Below are positions 17,577 through 25,773 of a DNA stretch of 46,729 bases, in pieces. Location: the NCBI RefSeq assembly GCF_009687845.1, contig NZ_BLAD01000098.1, forward strand, positions 1 to 46,729, given 5' to 3'. The notes beneath the pieces were generated by a model. The model saw only the letters and a list, made by a program, of their open reading frames with translations, was not told where the DNA came from and made no database searches. A program made the translations under genes and the position numbers. Source of the DNA: Acrocarpospora corrugata. GTDB taxonomy: Bacteria; Actinomycetota; Actinomycetes; Streptosporangiales; Streptosporangiaceae. How positions within the stretch are numbered: position 1 is the stretch's first letter; every line of letters starts with the position of its first letter.

Positions 17577-18758
17577 GTGGCGATTGAGTTTAATCCGTCC
17601 CGGGGTGCCACCCTCGGCGTGGAATGGGAACTTCAGCTCGTCGACACGCGCACCCGGCGCCTCCGGCAGGACGCGCGTGACGTGCTCGCCGCCATCCCCG
17701 ACCTGAGCGAAGGCCCCCGGCCGAAGGCCATGCACGAGCTCATGCAGTCCCAGATCGAGATCGTCACCGACATCTGCCACACGGCGGCGGAGGCCGTACA
17801 GGATCTGGAGAAGAGCATCCAGCGGTTACGCTCGGTGGTCGAACCGCGGGGAATTGCCCTGGCCTGTACTGGAACGCACGCCATCAGTGAGTGGCAGGAC
17901 GCCGAGTACGCCCCCATGCAGCGCTACGCCGAACTGGTCGTGGAGTTGCAGTGGTTGGCGTGGCGCATCCAAACATTTGGCGTACATGTCCACGTCGGGG
18001 TCCGGGAAAGAGATAAAGTCATTCCCATAGTCAACGCACTTGCGGCCTACCTGCCGCATTTCCTGGCGCTGACGACCTCCAGCCCGTACTGGGGCGGCCA
18101 AGACACCGGGCTCGCCTCCAGCCGGGCCATCGTTTTTGGTGCACTGCCCACGGCTGGACCGCCGCATCTGCTGGCGGATTGGGCGGAGTTCGAGGAGTAC
18201 ATGGACACCCTGGTGCGTGCCGGCACCATCAAGAGCATCAAAGAGGTGTGGTGGGACGTCCGACCGCACCCCGATTTCGGCACGATCGAGATCAGGATGT
18301 TCGACGGCATTCCGACCTTGCGGGAGGTCGGGATGGTGACCGCGCTGTCGCAGTGCCTCGTGCAGCTGTTCGACCAGCAGCTCGACCGAGGTTACACGCT
18401 GCCCCACCCGGCCGCCTGGGTGGTCAGGGACAACAAGTGGCGGGCGACCCGGTACGGCCTCGACGCCATCGTCATCACCGACGACCGCGGCTCCACCGCA
18501 CCGATGCGCGACATGCTGTACGAGCTGCAGCGCGAGCTGGAGCCCGTGGCCGACCGGCTCGGCTGCGCCGACGAGCTGGCCGTCCTGACCGACGTGCTGG
18601 AGCAGGGCAGCTCCTGCGAGCGCCAGCGGGCCGTCCGCGCCGGCGGGGGCACGCTTGAAGACGTGGTGGACGCCACCATCACCGAGTTCGCCGAGAACCG
18701 GTTCGTGATCTCCGGCCACCATTCCTCCCGCGAACCGACCGACCACATAGGAACGTGA
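17577..18758 (+). CDS. Carboxylate-amine ligase, YbdK / GCS2 family
   Basis: This 393-residue ATP-grasp-like protein belongs to the glutamate-cysteine ligase type 2 family, whose members join an amino-acid carboxylate to an amine, though the substrate of YbdK types is generally undefined. Visible landmarks are TLGVEWELQLVD at the N-terminus (metal-binding Glu), HELMQSQIEIVTDIC and ACTGTHAISEWQDAEYAP. GVHVHVGVRERDK and the EIRMFDGIPTLREV segment near the middle follow. GTG 17577 follows GGAGG (17567-17571) by five bases, so it is preferred over ATG 17565, which would lie on top of that site. The amidohydrolase gene starts 12 bases after its stop, so they are probably one transcript; a ligase beside an amide hydrolase is suggestive, but no substrate follows from the sequence. 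Confidence 0.88.
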   Translation: MAIEFNPSRGATLGVEWELQLVDTRTRRLRQDARDVLAAIPDLSEGPRPKAMHELMQSQIEIVTDICHTAAEAVQDLEKSIQRLRSVVEPRGIALACTGTHAISEWQDAEYAPMQRYAELVVELQWLAWRIQTFGVHVHVGVRERDKVIPIVNALAAYLPHFLALTTSSPYWGGQDTGLASSRAIVFGALPTAGPPHLLADWAEFEEYMDTLVRAGTIKSIKEVWWDVRPHPDFGTIEIRMFDGIPTLREVGMVTALSQCLVQLFDQQLDRGYTLPHPAAWVVRDNKWRATRYGLDAIVITDDRGSTAPMRDMLYELQRELEPVADRLGCADELAVLTDVLEQGSSCERQRAVRAGGGTLEDVVDATITEFAENRFVISGHHSSREPTDHIGT

Positions 18759-18770
18759 AAGGGAACGCCA

Positions 18771-19970
18771 GTGACGACCTCGCTCGCGGAGGGGACCGAA
18801 CTCGCCGGGCAGTTGGCCCAGTTCCTCGTCAAGCACGACGAGGAACTGATCGAGTTCCGGCGTGACCTGCACGCCCACCCGGAGACCGCCTTCAACGAGC
18901 ACCGCACCACCGAGGCGATCGCGCAGCGGCTGAAGGAGGGCGGGCTTAACCCCCGCCCGCTGGCCCGCGGCACCGGCCTGTGGGCGGACATCGGCCGGGG
19001 CGACGGGCCGCTCATCGCCCTGCGCGCGGACATAGACGCGCTGCCGATGGAGGATGAGAAGGACGTTCCGTACCGGTCGGTGTTCCCGCACGCCTGTCAC
19101 GCCTGCGGGCATGACGCGCACACCGCGATCGTGCTGGGGGCCGGGCTGTTCCTGCAGACCCAGGCTGAGGCGGGGCTGCTGCCCGGCCGGGTCCGGCTGA
19201 TCTTCCAGCCGGCCGAGGAGATCGCGGGCGGCGCGCTTGAGGTGGTCAAGGAGGGCGGTCTGTCCGGGGTCGACCGGATCTTCGCGGTGCACTGCGACCC
19301 GCGGATCGAGGTGGGCAAGGTCGGCCTGCGGACCGGCGCGATCACCGGCTCGTGCGACAACCTGCAGATCAAGGTGTCCGGGCCAGGAGGGCACACCGCC
19401 AGGCCGCACCTGACGGTGGACCTGGTGTACGCGCTCAGCAAGATCGTCACGGAGCTGCCCGCGGTGCTGTCCCGGCGGGTGGATCCGCGGTCCAGCCTGA
19501 GCGTGGTGTGGGGGCAGATCTCGGCCGGTTCTGCGTTCAACACCATTCCGGACATCGGGTACGCCCAGGGCAGCGTGCGCTCCCTGGACGAGGACACCTG
19601 GCACACCGCGCCTGAGCTGATCAAGTCGCTGGTGGACCAGGTGGCCGCGCCGTACGGGGTGGACGTCGAGCTGGACTACCGCCGGGGTACCCCGGCCACG
19701 GTCAACGAGGCCAAGAGCATCCAGATGTTCAACGACGCGGTGAGCAAGTTCATCGGCGAGAGCGCCGCCGTGCCGACCCCGCAGAGCCTGGGCGGCGAGG
19801 ACTTCTCCTGGTACATCGAGTCGGTGCCCGGCGCGCTGGCCCGGCTCGGCGTGCGCCCGCCCGGCGCGACCGCCGTCACCGACATCCACCACCCGGCGTT
19901 CGACATCGACGAGCGGGCGATCGGGATCGGCGTCAAGGTGATGGCGAGCACCGCGCTCGCCGCCATGTGA
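18771..19970 (+). CDS. M20-family amidohydrolase
   Basis: A 399-residue zinc-dependent hydrolase of the M20D (AbgB/IAA-amino-acid hydrolase/AmiA-like) type. Metal ligands are visible in CHACGHDAHTAIVLGAG, FQPAEEIAGGAL and FAVHCDPRIEVG, with the C-terminal histidine in DIHHPAFDIDERA. A lid/dimerisation domain occupies about residues 190-310 and starts with the usual GPGGHTARPH. Such enzymes cleave N-acyl amino acids or peptide-like amides in the cytoplasm; the natural substrate cannot be read from the sequence. GTG 18771 follows AAGGGAA. In mycobacteria, related amidohydrolase genes lie near deoD and pmmB, which echoes the nucleoside-salvage cluster downstream here. A hairpin terminator follows. 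Confidence 0.9.
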   Translation: MTTSLAEGTELAGQLAQFLVKHDEELIEFRRDLHAHPETAFNEHRTTEAIAQRLKEGGLNPRPLARGTGLWADIGRGDGPLIALRADIDALPMEDEKDVPYRSVFPHACHACGHDAHTAIVLGAGLFLQTQAEAGLLPGRVRLIFQPAEEIAGGALEVVKEGGLSGVDRIFAVHCDPRIEVGKVGLRTGAITGSCDNLQIKVSGPGGHTARPHLTVDLVYALSKIVTELPAVLSRRVDPRSSLSVVWGQISAGSAFNTIPDIGYAQGSVRSLDEDTWHTAPELIKSLVDQVAAPYGVDVELDYRRGTPATVNEAKSIQMFNDAVSKFIGESAAVPTPQSLGGEDFSWYIESVPGALARLGVRPPGATAVTDIHHPAFDIDERAIGIGVKVMASTALAAM

Positions 19971-19986
19971 CCCGACCAGCCCCATG

Positions 19987-20019
19987 ACGCGGCGAGAGTC
20001 CTCAGCGACTCCGCCGCGT
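19987..20019 (+). terminator. Hairpin terminator after the amidohydrolase gene
   Basis: ACGCGGCG (19987-19994) pairs with CGCCGCGT (20012-20019), extended after one bulged A by GAGTC/GACTC around a 6-base loop. It lies 17 bases after the stop and lacks a proper T-run, so it is a probable rather than certain terminator. Confidence 0.6.
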
Positions 20020-20154
20020 TCGTCGTGTATGGGGGCCCGCTGAGAAGGGCTCCAGCGACCGCCCATAATGGAACGATCAAGGTGCTGACCGGTTGACCTG
20101 GTCACAAGGTGGCCTGAGCTGCATAACGGACCTGTTGCGGACTTGTGTGCCCAT

Positions 20155-20183
20155 TTGGTAGTTGCAGGTCAAACAACTATCTT
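20155..20183 (+). promoter_or_regulatory. Promoter candidate for the nucleoside-uptake operon
   Basis: TTGGTA (20155-20160) and TATCTT (20178-20183) are separated by exactly 17 bases. This gives a start near 20190 and a leader of about 65 bases before TTG 20255. The rest of the 284-base gap (19971-20254) holds only the preceding terminator and the repeat arms described separately. Confidence 0.5.
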
Positions 20184-20243
20184 CCGTGCAGGGTTGCCGT
20201 GCGTTCCTTTCGCGCGTGCGACGGAAGTTGGACGTCACGGAAG
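20181..20243. promoter_or_regulatory. Repeated TTCCGT arms around the promoter (operator candidate)
   Basis: CTTCCGTG at 20181-20188 overlaps the -10, and its complement occurs twice downstream, as ACGGAAG (20221-20227) and CACGGAAG (20236-20243). The last abuts the ribosome binding site of the lipoprotein gene. As DNA these are three half-sites for a regulator; as RNA they would form alternative hairpins only if transcription starts upstream of 20181. Confidence 0.35.
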
Positions 20244-20254
20244 GGGAGTTCACC

Positions 20255-21322
20255 TTGCTCCGCAATCGATTTGGCAGGCTCATCGCCGGTACCGCGGCGA
20301 GCGCCATGCTGTTCGCCGTCGCCGCCTGTGGCGGTGACGACACCGCGGCCGCGCCCACCAGCGCGGCACCGGCTTCGTCCTCCGCCCCCGCCGCGGCTTC
20401 GGCGAAGGTCGGACTCGCATACGACATCGGCGGGCGTGGTGACCAGTCGTTCAACGACTCCGCCGCGGCCGGCCTGGACAAGGCCAAGGCCGAGCTCGGC
20501 GTCACGGTCGAAGAGCTTGAGGCCGCCAACGGCGAGACCGACGCGCAGAAGGAGGACCGCCTCCGCCTCCTCGCGACCGGCGGCTTCAACCCCGTCATCG
20601 CGGTCGGCTTCGCCTACTCCGCCGCGATCACCAAGGTCGCCAAGGAGTTCCCCGACATCAAGTTCGCGATCGTCGACGACGCCGCCGAGGGCGCGAACAT
20701 CTCGAACCTGGTCTTCGCCGAGGAGCAGGGCTCGTTCCTGGTCGGCGTGGCCGCCGCGCTCAAGTCCACCAAGGGCAACGTCGGCTTCGTCGGCGGCGTC
20801 GACGTGCCGCTGATCCACAAGTTCGAGGCGGGCTTCGAGGCCGGTGCCAAGGCCGTCAAGCCGGACATCACCGTACAGAAGAAGTACCTGACCCAGCCCC
20901 CGGACTTCTCCGGCTTCGGTGACCCGGCCAAGGGCAAGACCGCTGCCGAGGGCATGTTCGACGGTGGCGCCGACGTGGTCTACCAGGCCGCGGGCGGTTC
21001 CGGCGCGGGCGTGTTCGAGGCCGCCAAGGCCGCGGGCGGCCTGGCCATCGGCGTCGACTCCGACCAGGCCAAGACGGCCGACCCGACCGTCGCCGACGTC
21101 ATCATCACCTCGATGCTGAAGAAGGTCGACGTCGCGGTCTTCGACTTCATCAAGAACTTCACCGCGGGCACCGTCAAGGCGGGCATCACCACCTACGACC
21201 TGAAGGCCGGCGGCGTCGACTACTCGGTCACCGGCGGCAAGATCGACGACATCAAGGCCCAGATCGACGACTACAAGAACAAGGTCATCAGCGGCGAGAT
21301 CACGGTTCCGACCGGCGCCTGA
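20255..21322 (+). CDS. BMP-family nucleoside-binding lipoprotein of an ABC importer
   Basis: The 355-residue protein begins with a lipoprotein signal: RNRFGRLIAG, a hydrophobic run and the lipobox AVAAC at residue ~25, followed by a Thr/Ala/Ser-rich linker. The mature domain is of the Bmp (PnrA/YufN) fold: KVGLAYDIGGRGDQSFND, NGETDAQKEDRLRLLA, VGFAYSAAITKVAKEFPD and GFVGGVDVPLIHKFEAGFEA. VVYQAAGGSGAGVFEAAKA follows and IGVDSDQ ends the core. Known family members bind purine or other nucleosides. TTG 20255 follows AAGGGGAG; longer frames from 20162 would place a non-signal segment in front and are rejected. It heads an operon with the ATPase, two permeases, cdd and deoA. Confidence 0.93.
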   Translation: MLRNRFGRLIAGTAASAMLFAVAACGGDDTAAAPTSAAPASSSAPAAASAKVGLAYDIGGRGDQSFNDSAAAGLDKAKAELGVTVEELEAANGETDAQKEDRLRLLATGGFNPVIAVGFAYSAAITKVAKEFPDIKFAIVDDAAEGANISNLVFAEEQGSFLVGVAAALKSTKGNVGFVGGVDVPLIHKFEAGFEAGAKAVKPDITVQKKYLTQPPDFSGFGDPAKGKTAAEGMFDGGADVVYQAAGGSGAGVFEAAKAAGGLAIGVDSDQAKTADPTVADVIITSMLKKVDVAVFDFIKNFTAGTVKAGITTYDLKAGGVDYSVTGGKIDDIKAQIDDYKNKVISGEITVPTGA

Positions 21323-21336
21323 TCCGATGACACCCT

Positions 21337-21365
21337 GGGGCCCGGTGGCAGTAACGCCGGGCCCC
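21337..21365 (+). terminator. Intercistronic hairpin between lipoprotein and ATPase genes
   Basis: GGGGCCCGG (21337-21345) pairs perfectly with CCGGGCCCC (21357-21365) across an 11-base loop, 14 bases after the lipoprotein stop and 10 before the ATPase ribosome binding site. With no U-run it probably acts as a partial terminator or mRNA 3'-end protector, giving more binding protein than ATPase. Confidence 0.55.
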
Positions 21366-21388
21366 TCGGTATAGCAGGGGAGGCCGAG

Positions 21389-22894
21389 ATCAGCACCCAG
21401 ACCGCAGTCGCCTTGGACGGGATCACCAAACGATTCCCCGGGGTCGTCGCCAACCGTGACATCCACCTGAGCGTGAGCAAGGGCCAGATCCACGCCATCG
21501 TCGGCGAGAACGGCGCAGGCAAGTCCACGCTCATGAAGATCCTGTACGGCATGCAGCGGCCGGACGAGGGTGAGATCCGCATCGACGGCACTCCCGTCTC
21601 CTTCTCGACCCCCGGCGACGCCATCGCCGCCGGCATCGGCATGGTCCACCAGCACTTCATGCTCGCCGACAACCTGACGGTGCTGGAGAACGTGGTCCTC
21701 GGCAGCGAACCCCGCCGGGCCGGTCTCGCGCTCGACTTCGCCGCCGCCCGCAAGAAGATCAAGGGCATCTCGGCCGCGTACGGGCTGGACGTCGACCCCG
21801 ACGTGCTGGTCGAGGAGATCGGCGTCGGCCAGCGGCAGCGGGTGGAGATCCTCAAGGTCCTCTACCGAGGCGCCCGCATCCTCATCCTGGACGAACCCAC
21901 CGCCGTGCTCGTGCCGCACGAGGTGGACGAGCTCTTCGAGAACCTGCACGGCCTGGTCCGCGAGGGCATCACCATCATCTTCATCTCGCACCACCTGGAC
22001 GAGGTGCTCAAGGTCGCCGACGCGATCACGGTGATCCGCCGTGGCACCACGGTGGCCAGCGTGGACCCCGCCTCGGTGACCGCCAGGCAGCTGGCCGAGC
22101 TGATGGTCGGCTCCGAGCTGCCCAGCCCCGAGACCCGCGAGTCCACCGTCACCGACGTGGTCGCGCTGGAGGTGTCGGGACTCACCATGGCCGCCGAGGG
22201 AGGGCGGCTGCTGCTTGAGGACGTCGCCTTCACCATCCACAAGGGCGAGGTCCTGGGCATCGCCGGGGTCGAGGGCAACGGCCAGGCCGAACTGGTCGAG
22301 GCCGTCATGGGCATCCGCGCCGCCACCGGCGCGATCACCCTGGCCGGGACCGACATCACCGCCTGGTCCACGCTGCGCCGCCGCGAGGCCGGGATCGGCT
22401 ACATCCCCGAGGACCGCCAGCGGCACGGCCTGCTGCTGGAGGCCCCGCTCTGGGAGAACCGGATCCTCGGCCACAACTCCGGCGGCATCTGGATCGACCG
22501 CAAGGGCGCCCGCGCCGACACCGAGCGCATCGTCGCCCAGTACGACGTGCGCACCCCCGGCATCGACGTGGACGCGGCCGCGCTCTCCGGCGGCAACCAG
22601 CAGAAGCTGATCGTCGGCCGGGAGATGAGCGGTGACCCGGTGCTCCTGATCGCCGCGCACCCGACCCGCGGCGTGGACGTCGGCGCGCAGGCCGCGATCT
22701 GGGACCATCTGCGCGACGCCCGCGCGGCCGGGCTGGCCGTGCTGCTCATCTCGGCCGACCTGGACGAGCTGATCGGCCTGTCCGACAGCCTGAAGGTGCT
22801 GCTGCGCGGCCGGATCGTCGCGGACGTCGACCCGGCGAACGTCACTCCCGAACAGCTCGGCTCGGCGATGACCGGTGCCGGGGAGGAAGCATGA
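21389..22894 (+). CDS. Nucleoside ABC importer ATPase (tandem ABC domains)
   Basis: About 501 residues with two ABC cassettes, as in YufO/RbsA-type importers. The first has Walker A GENGAGKST, Q-loop VHQHFML, signature-like IGVGQRQRVEI and Walker B ILILDEPTAVL. The second has a degenerate P-loop (GVEGNGQAE), signature LSGGNQQK and LLIAAHPTRGVDVGA, as typical for the family. The first standard start in frame, TTG 21413, would remove eight residues and has no ribosome binding site. AGGGGAGG (21376-21383) lies five bases before ATC 21389, giving (M)STQTAVALDGITKRFPGVV, the length expected of homologues. An ATC initiation codon is therefore inferred. The stop overlaps the next gene by ATGA. Confidence 0.9.
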   Translation: MSTQTAVALDGITKRFPGVVANRDIHLSVSKGQIHAIVGENGAGKSTLMKILYGMQRPDEGEIRIDGTPVSFSTPGDAIAAGIGMVHQHFMLADNLTVLENVVLGSEPRRAGLALDFAAARKKIKGISAAYGLDVDPDVLVEEIGVGQRQRVEILKVLYRGARILILDEPTAVLVPHEVDELFENLHGLVREGITIIFISHHLDEVLKVADAITVIRRGTTVASVDPASVTARQLAELMVGSELPSPETRESTVTDVVALEVSGLTMAAEGGRLLLEDVAFTIHKGEVLGIAGVEGNGQAELVEAVMGIRAATGAITLAGTDITAWSTLRRREAGIGYIPEDRQRHGLLLEAPLWENRILGHNSGGIWIDRKGARADTERIVAQYDVRTPGIDVDAAALSGGNQQKLIVGREMSGDPVLLIAAHPTRGVDVGAQAAIWDHLRDARAAGLAVLLISADLDELIGLSDSLKVLLRGRIVADVDPANVTPEQLGSAMTGAGEEA

Positions 22895-24066
22895 CCACTG
22901 GCACGCAAGCCCCCCAAACCCCCCAGGTCCCCCAGCACGCCGACACCTTCGCCAACCGGCTCGTCGGCCGGATCAGGCTCAACGGGATGATGGCGCTGGC
23001 CGCCCCGCTGCTGGCGATCCTGTTCGCGGGCCTGGTCACCTCGCTGGTGCTGATCATCACCGGCCACCCGCCGATCGACTCGCTGCTGGCCATGGTGGAG
23101 TTCGCCGGCATGCCGCGCACCATGGTCGGCATCATCAACCTGGCCTCCGCCTACTACCTGTCCGCGATGGCCGTCGCCCTCGGCTTCCGGATGAACCTCT
23201 TCAACATCGGCGTGGACGGCCAGTACCGGCTGGCCGCCCTGTGCGCCGCCGCCGTCGGCGGCGCGGTCACGCTGCCCAAGCCGCTGCACATCGCGCTGAT
23301 CATCCTGGTCGCGGTGCTGGTCGGCGCGGCCTGGGCGGGCATCGCCGGGGTGCTCAAGGCCAGGCGCGGGGTCAGCGAGGTCATCTCCACGATCATGCTG
23401 AACACCATCGCCACCGGCCTGGGCGCCTGGCTGCTGACCTCGTGGGCGGTCCCGGTGGCCGGCAGCAACAACATCGGCACCAAGCCGATCGGCGAGTCCG
23501 GGCAGGTGCCGGGCATCTCGCTCATCCCGGGCGCGCCCAACCAGGTCTTCGGCCTGTTCCTGCTGGCGGTCCTGGTCGGGATCGGGTTCCACCTGCTGCT
23601 CAACAAGACCCGGTTCGGGTTCGACCTGCGCTCCACCGGCCTGTCCGAGCCGGCCGCCGTGGCCAGCGGCGTGAACGTCAAGAAGATGATCGTCATCGCG
23701 ATGCTCATCTCCGGCGGGATGGCCGGTCTGGTCGGCATGCCGCAGCTGCTCGGCTCCTCCTACTCCTACGGCCTCGACTTCCCGCCCGGGTTCGGGTTCA
23801 CCGGCATCGCGATCGCGCTGATCGGGCGGAACAACCCGATCGGGGTCGCGTTCGGGGCGCTGCTGTGGAGCTTCCTGGACGTGTCGCAGAACATTCTCAA
23901 CTTCGAAAAGGTGTCGCCCGAGATCGTCACGATCATGCAGGGCGTGATCGTGCTCGCGGTGGTCATCGCGTACGAGCTGGTGCACCGCTATCGGATCGTG
24001 GCCGAACAGCGGCGGGTCAGCCGGGAACTGTCGGCCTCGGCCCGCACGGAAGGAGCGGCCGCGTGA
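22891..24066 (+). CDS. Nucleoside ABC importer permease 1
   Basis: This 391-residue membrane protein belongs to the BPD_transp_2 family (YufP-like, related to RbsC/LivH permeases). About nine helices are visible from residue ~30. Landmarks are SAMAVALGFRMNLFNIGVDGQY, the cytoplasmic coupling region GVSEVISTIMLNTIA, FDLRSTGLSEPAAVASGVNV and GFTGIAIALIGRNNPIGVAF. It begins ATG 22891 within the ATGA shared with the ATPase stop, and its own stop overlaps the GTG of permease 2, showing translational coupling. It should pair with permease 2 to form the membrane channel of the BMP-dependent importer. The first 25 residues are Gln/Pro-rich and cytoplasmic. Confidence 0.93.
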   Translation: MTTGTQAPQTPQVPQHADTFANRLVGRIRLNGMMALAAPLLAILFAGLVTSLVLIITGHPPIDSLLAMVEFAGMPRTMVGIINLASAYYLSAMAVALGFRMNLFNIGVDGQYRLAALCAAAVGGAVTLPKPLHIALIILVAVLVGAAWAGIAGVLKARRGVSEVISTIMLNTIATGLGAWLLTSWAVPVAGSNNIGTKPIGESGQVPGISLIPGAPNQVFGLFLLAVLVGIGFHLLLNKTRFGFDLRSTGLSEPAAVASGVNVKKMIVIAMLISGGMAGLVGMPQLLGSSYSYGLDFPPGFGFTGIAIALIGRNNPIGVAFGALLWSFLDVSQNILNFEKVSPEIVTIMQGVIVLAVVIAYELVHRYRIVAEQRRVSRELSASARTEGAAA

Positions 24067-25364
24067 GCGCCGTCACCACCTCCCCGCCGGCCGCCGCGAC
24101 GCCGCCGGCCGGCAAGTTCCGGCCGACCTGGCCGGTCGTCCTGCTCGGCGTCGCCGGGCTGCTGGTCCTGCTCTCGCTGACCAGGATCGTCACCGGCGCG
24201 CACGACATCACCTCCAGCGGCACGGTGAGCGCGGCGCTCGGCCTGGCCGTGCCGATCGGGCTGGCCGGTCTGGGCGGGCTCTGGTCCGAACGTTCCGGCG
24301 TGGTCAACATCGGCCTCGAAGGCATGATGATCCTGGGCACCTGGTTCGGCGCGTGGGGCGCGCTGATCACCGGCAACCCGTGGGCCGGCGTGGTCGCCGG
24401 GGCGCTCGGCGGCGCGGTGGCGGGCGTGCTGCACGCCATCGCCACGGTCACCTTCGGCGTCGACCACGTGGTCTCCGGCGTGGCGATCATCCTGCTCGGC
24501 ACCGGCATCGCCAAGTACCTGTCCGCGCTGATCTTCTCCACCATGAAGGGCGGCGGCGACACCCAGTCGCCGCGCATCCCTGGCATGCAGAGCGTCGGCC
24601 TGTGGGGCCCGGCCGGCGACAACAAATGGATCCTGTTCGAGGGCGCGGATCCGCTGCGCACCCTGGAGAGCCAGCGCTGGTTCTTCGTCTCCGACCTGGC
24701 CGGCGTGCTGCGCGGCCTGACCACCAACGTCTCGCTCTTCACCATCCTGGCCCTGCTGCTGGTGCCGCTCAGCTTCTGGCTGCTCTGGCGCACCGCCTTC
24801 GGCCTGCGCCTGCGCGCCTGCGGCGAGCGCCCGGTGGCGGCCGAGTCGCTCGGCGTCAACGTCTACTACTACAAGTACGTCGCCGTGATCGTCTCCGGCG
24901 CGCTGGCCGGGCTCGGCGGCGCGTTCCTGTCCATCGTGGCGGCCGGCACCTACCGGGAGGGGCAGACCGGCGGGCGCGGCTTCATCGGCCTGGCCACCGT
25001 CATCTTCGGCAACTGGCGGCCCGGCGGCCTCGCGGCCGGCGCCGGCCTGTTCGGCTACACCGACGCCCTCCAGCTCCGCCAGGGCGGCACCTCGGTGCAC
25101 GCGCTGCTGCTGGTGGTCGCCCTGCTGCTCGCCGCCGTCGCCGTCTACCAGCTGGTACGGCTGTCGCGCAACCGCGCGGCCCTGCTCACCGGGGTGAGCG
25201 CGATCGCCGTCTTCGCGGTCTTCGCGATCACCGACACGGTGCCCGAGCAGTTCACCTCCTTCACCCCGCACCTGACCACGCTGCTGGTACTGTCCCTGGC
25301 CTCGCAGCGGCTCCGGATGCCCGCCGCTGACGGACTGCCGTATCGGAGAGGACAGGCCAAATGA
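24063..25364 (+). CDS. Nucleoside ABC importer permease 2
   Basis: The 433-residue protein is the second BPD_transp_2 permease (YufQ-like). Landmarks are GLAVPIGLAGLGGLWSERSG, VVNIGLEGMMILGTWFGAWG, GVDHVVSGVAIILLGTGIAK, LRLRACGERPVAAESLGVNV and GFIGLATVIFGNWRP. It is longer than a minimal family member: a loop of about 60 residues between mid-protein helices (around 165-225) and two extra C-terminal helices ending in a basic tail. GTG 24063 overlaps the upstream stop. The frame remains open upstream to 22875, but that part is a shadow of permease 1. Its last four bases overlap the ATG of cdd, tying import to cytidine deamination. Confidence 0.92.
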   Translation: MSAVTTSPPAAATPPAGKFRPTWPVVLLGVAGLLVLLSLTRIVTGAHDITSSGTVSAALGLAVPIGLAGLGGLWSERSGVVNIGLEGMMILGTWFGAWGALITGNPWAGVVAGALGGAVAGVLHAIATVTFGVDHVVSGVAIILLGTGIAKYLSALIFSTMKGGGDTQSPRIPGMQSVGLWGPAGDNKWILFEGADPLRTLESQRWFFVSDLAGVLRGLTTNVSLFTILALLLVPLSFWLLWRTAFGLRLRACGERPVAAESLGVNVYYYKYVAVIVSGALAGLGGAFLSIVAAGTYREGQTGGRGFIGLATVIFGNWRPGGLAAGAGLFGYTDALQLRQGGTSVHALLLVVALLLAAVAVYQLVRLSRNRAALLTGVSAIAVFAVFAITDTVPEQFTSFTPHLTTLLVLSLASQRLRMPAADGLPYRRGQAK

Positions 25365-25762
25365 CCGGCCAAATGACCATCGACTGGGACGCACTGCGGG
25401 AGCACGCGGCGGAGGCGATGACGCACGCGTACGCGCCCTACTCCAAGTTCCCGGTGGGGGCCGCGGCGCTGGTCGACGACGGCCGGATCGTGGTCGGCTG
25501 CAACGTGGAGAACGCCTCGTACGGGATCGGCCTGTGCGCCGAGTGCGGCCTGGTGTCGGCGTTGCACGCCTCGGGGGGCGGGCGGCTGGTCGCGTTCACC
25601 TGCGTGGACGGGCACGGCGAGCTGCTCATGCCGTGCGGGCGCTGCCGGCAGCTGCTGTACGAGCAGGGCGGCCCGGAACTGCTGGTGGAGACGCCGGACG
25701 GGCCCTGGCGGATGGCGGACGTGCTGCCGTTCGCGTTCGGGCCTGAAGACCTGTCGCGGTAG
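25361..25762 (+). CDS. cdd: Cytidine deaminase
   Basis: Cdd hydrolyses cytidine and deoxycytidine to the uridine forms in pyrimidine salvage. The 133-residue protein is the tetrameric type with three zinc cysteines: the catalytic pair-glutamate region here reads VVGCNVENASYGIGLCAECG (Cys of LCAE plus its Glu) and PCGRCRQ supplies the other two. YSKFPVGAAALVDDGR is the N-terminal substrate-binding motif. ATG 25361 shares ATGA with the permease stop; an in-frame ATG four codons later is possible. It is followed directly by deoA, so imported cytidine can be deaminated to uridine and phosphorolysed. Confidence 0.95.
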   Translation: MTGQMTIDWDALREHAAEAMTHAYAPYSKFPVGAAALVDDGRIVVGCNVENASYGIGLCAECGLVSALHASGGGRLVAFTCVDGHGELLMPCGRCRQLLYEQGGPELLVETPDGPWRMADVLPFAFGPEDLSR

Positions 25763-25773
25763 TGGGGGAGACC

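Noticed and set aside
17826-20105. Minus-strand frame of 759 residues across the ligase and amidohydrolase genes
   Set aside because: It is antisense to two well-identified genes and compositionally a shadow.
20177-22708. Minus-strand frame of 843 residues opposite the BMP and ATPase genes
   Set aside because: It has Asp/Gly/Val-rich low-complexity content and lies opposite complete transporter genes.
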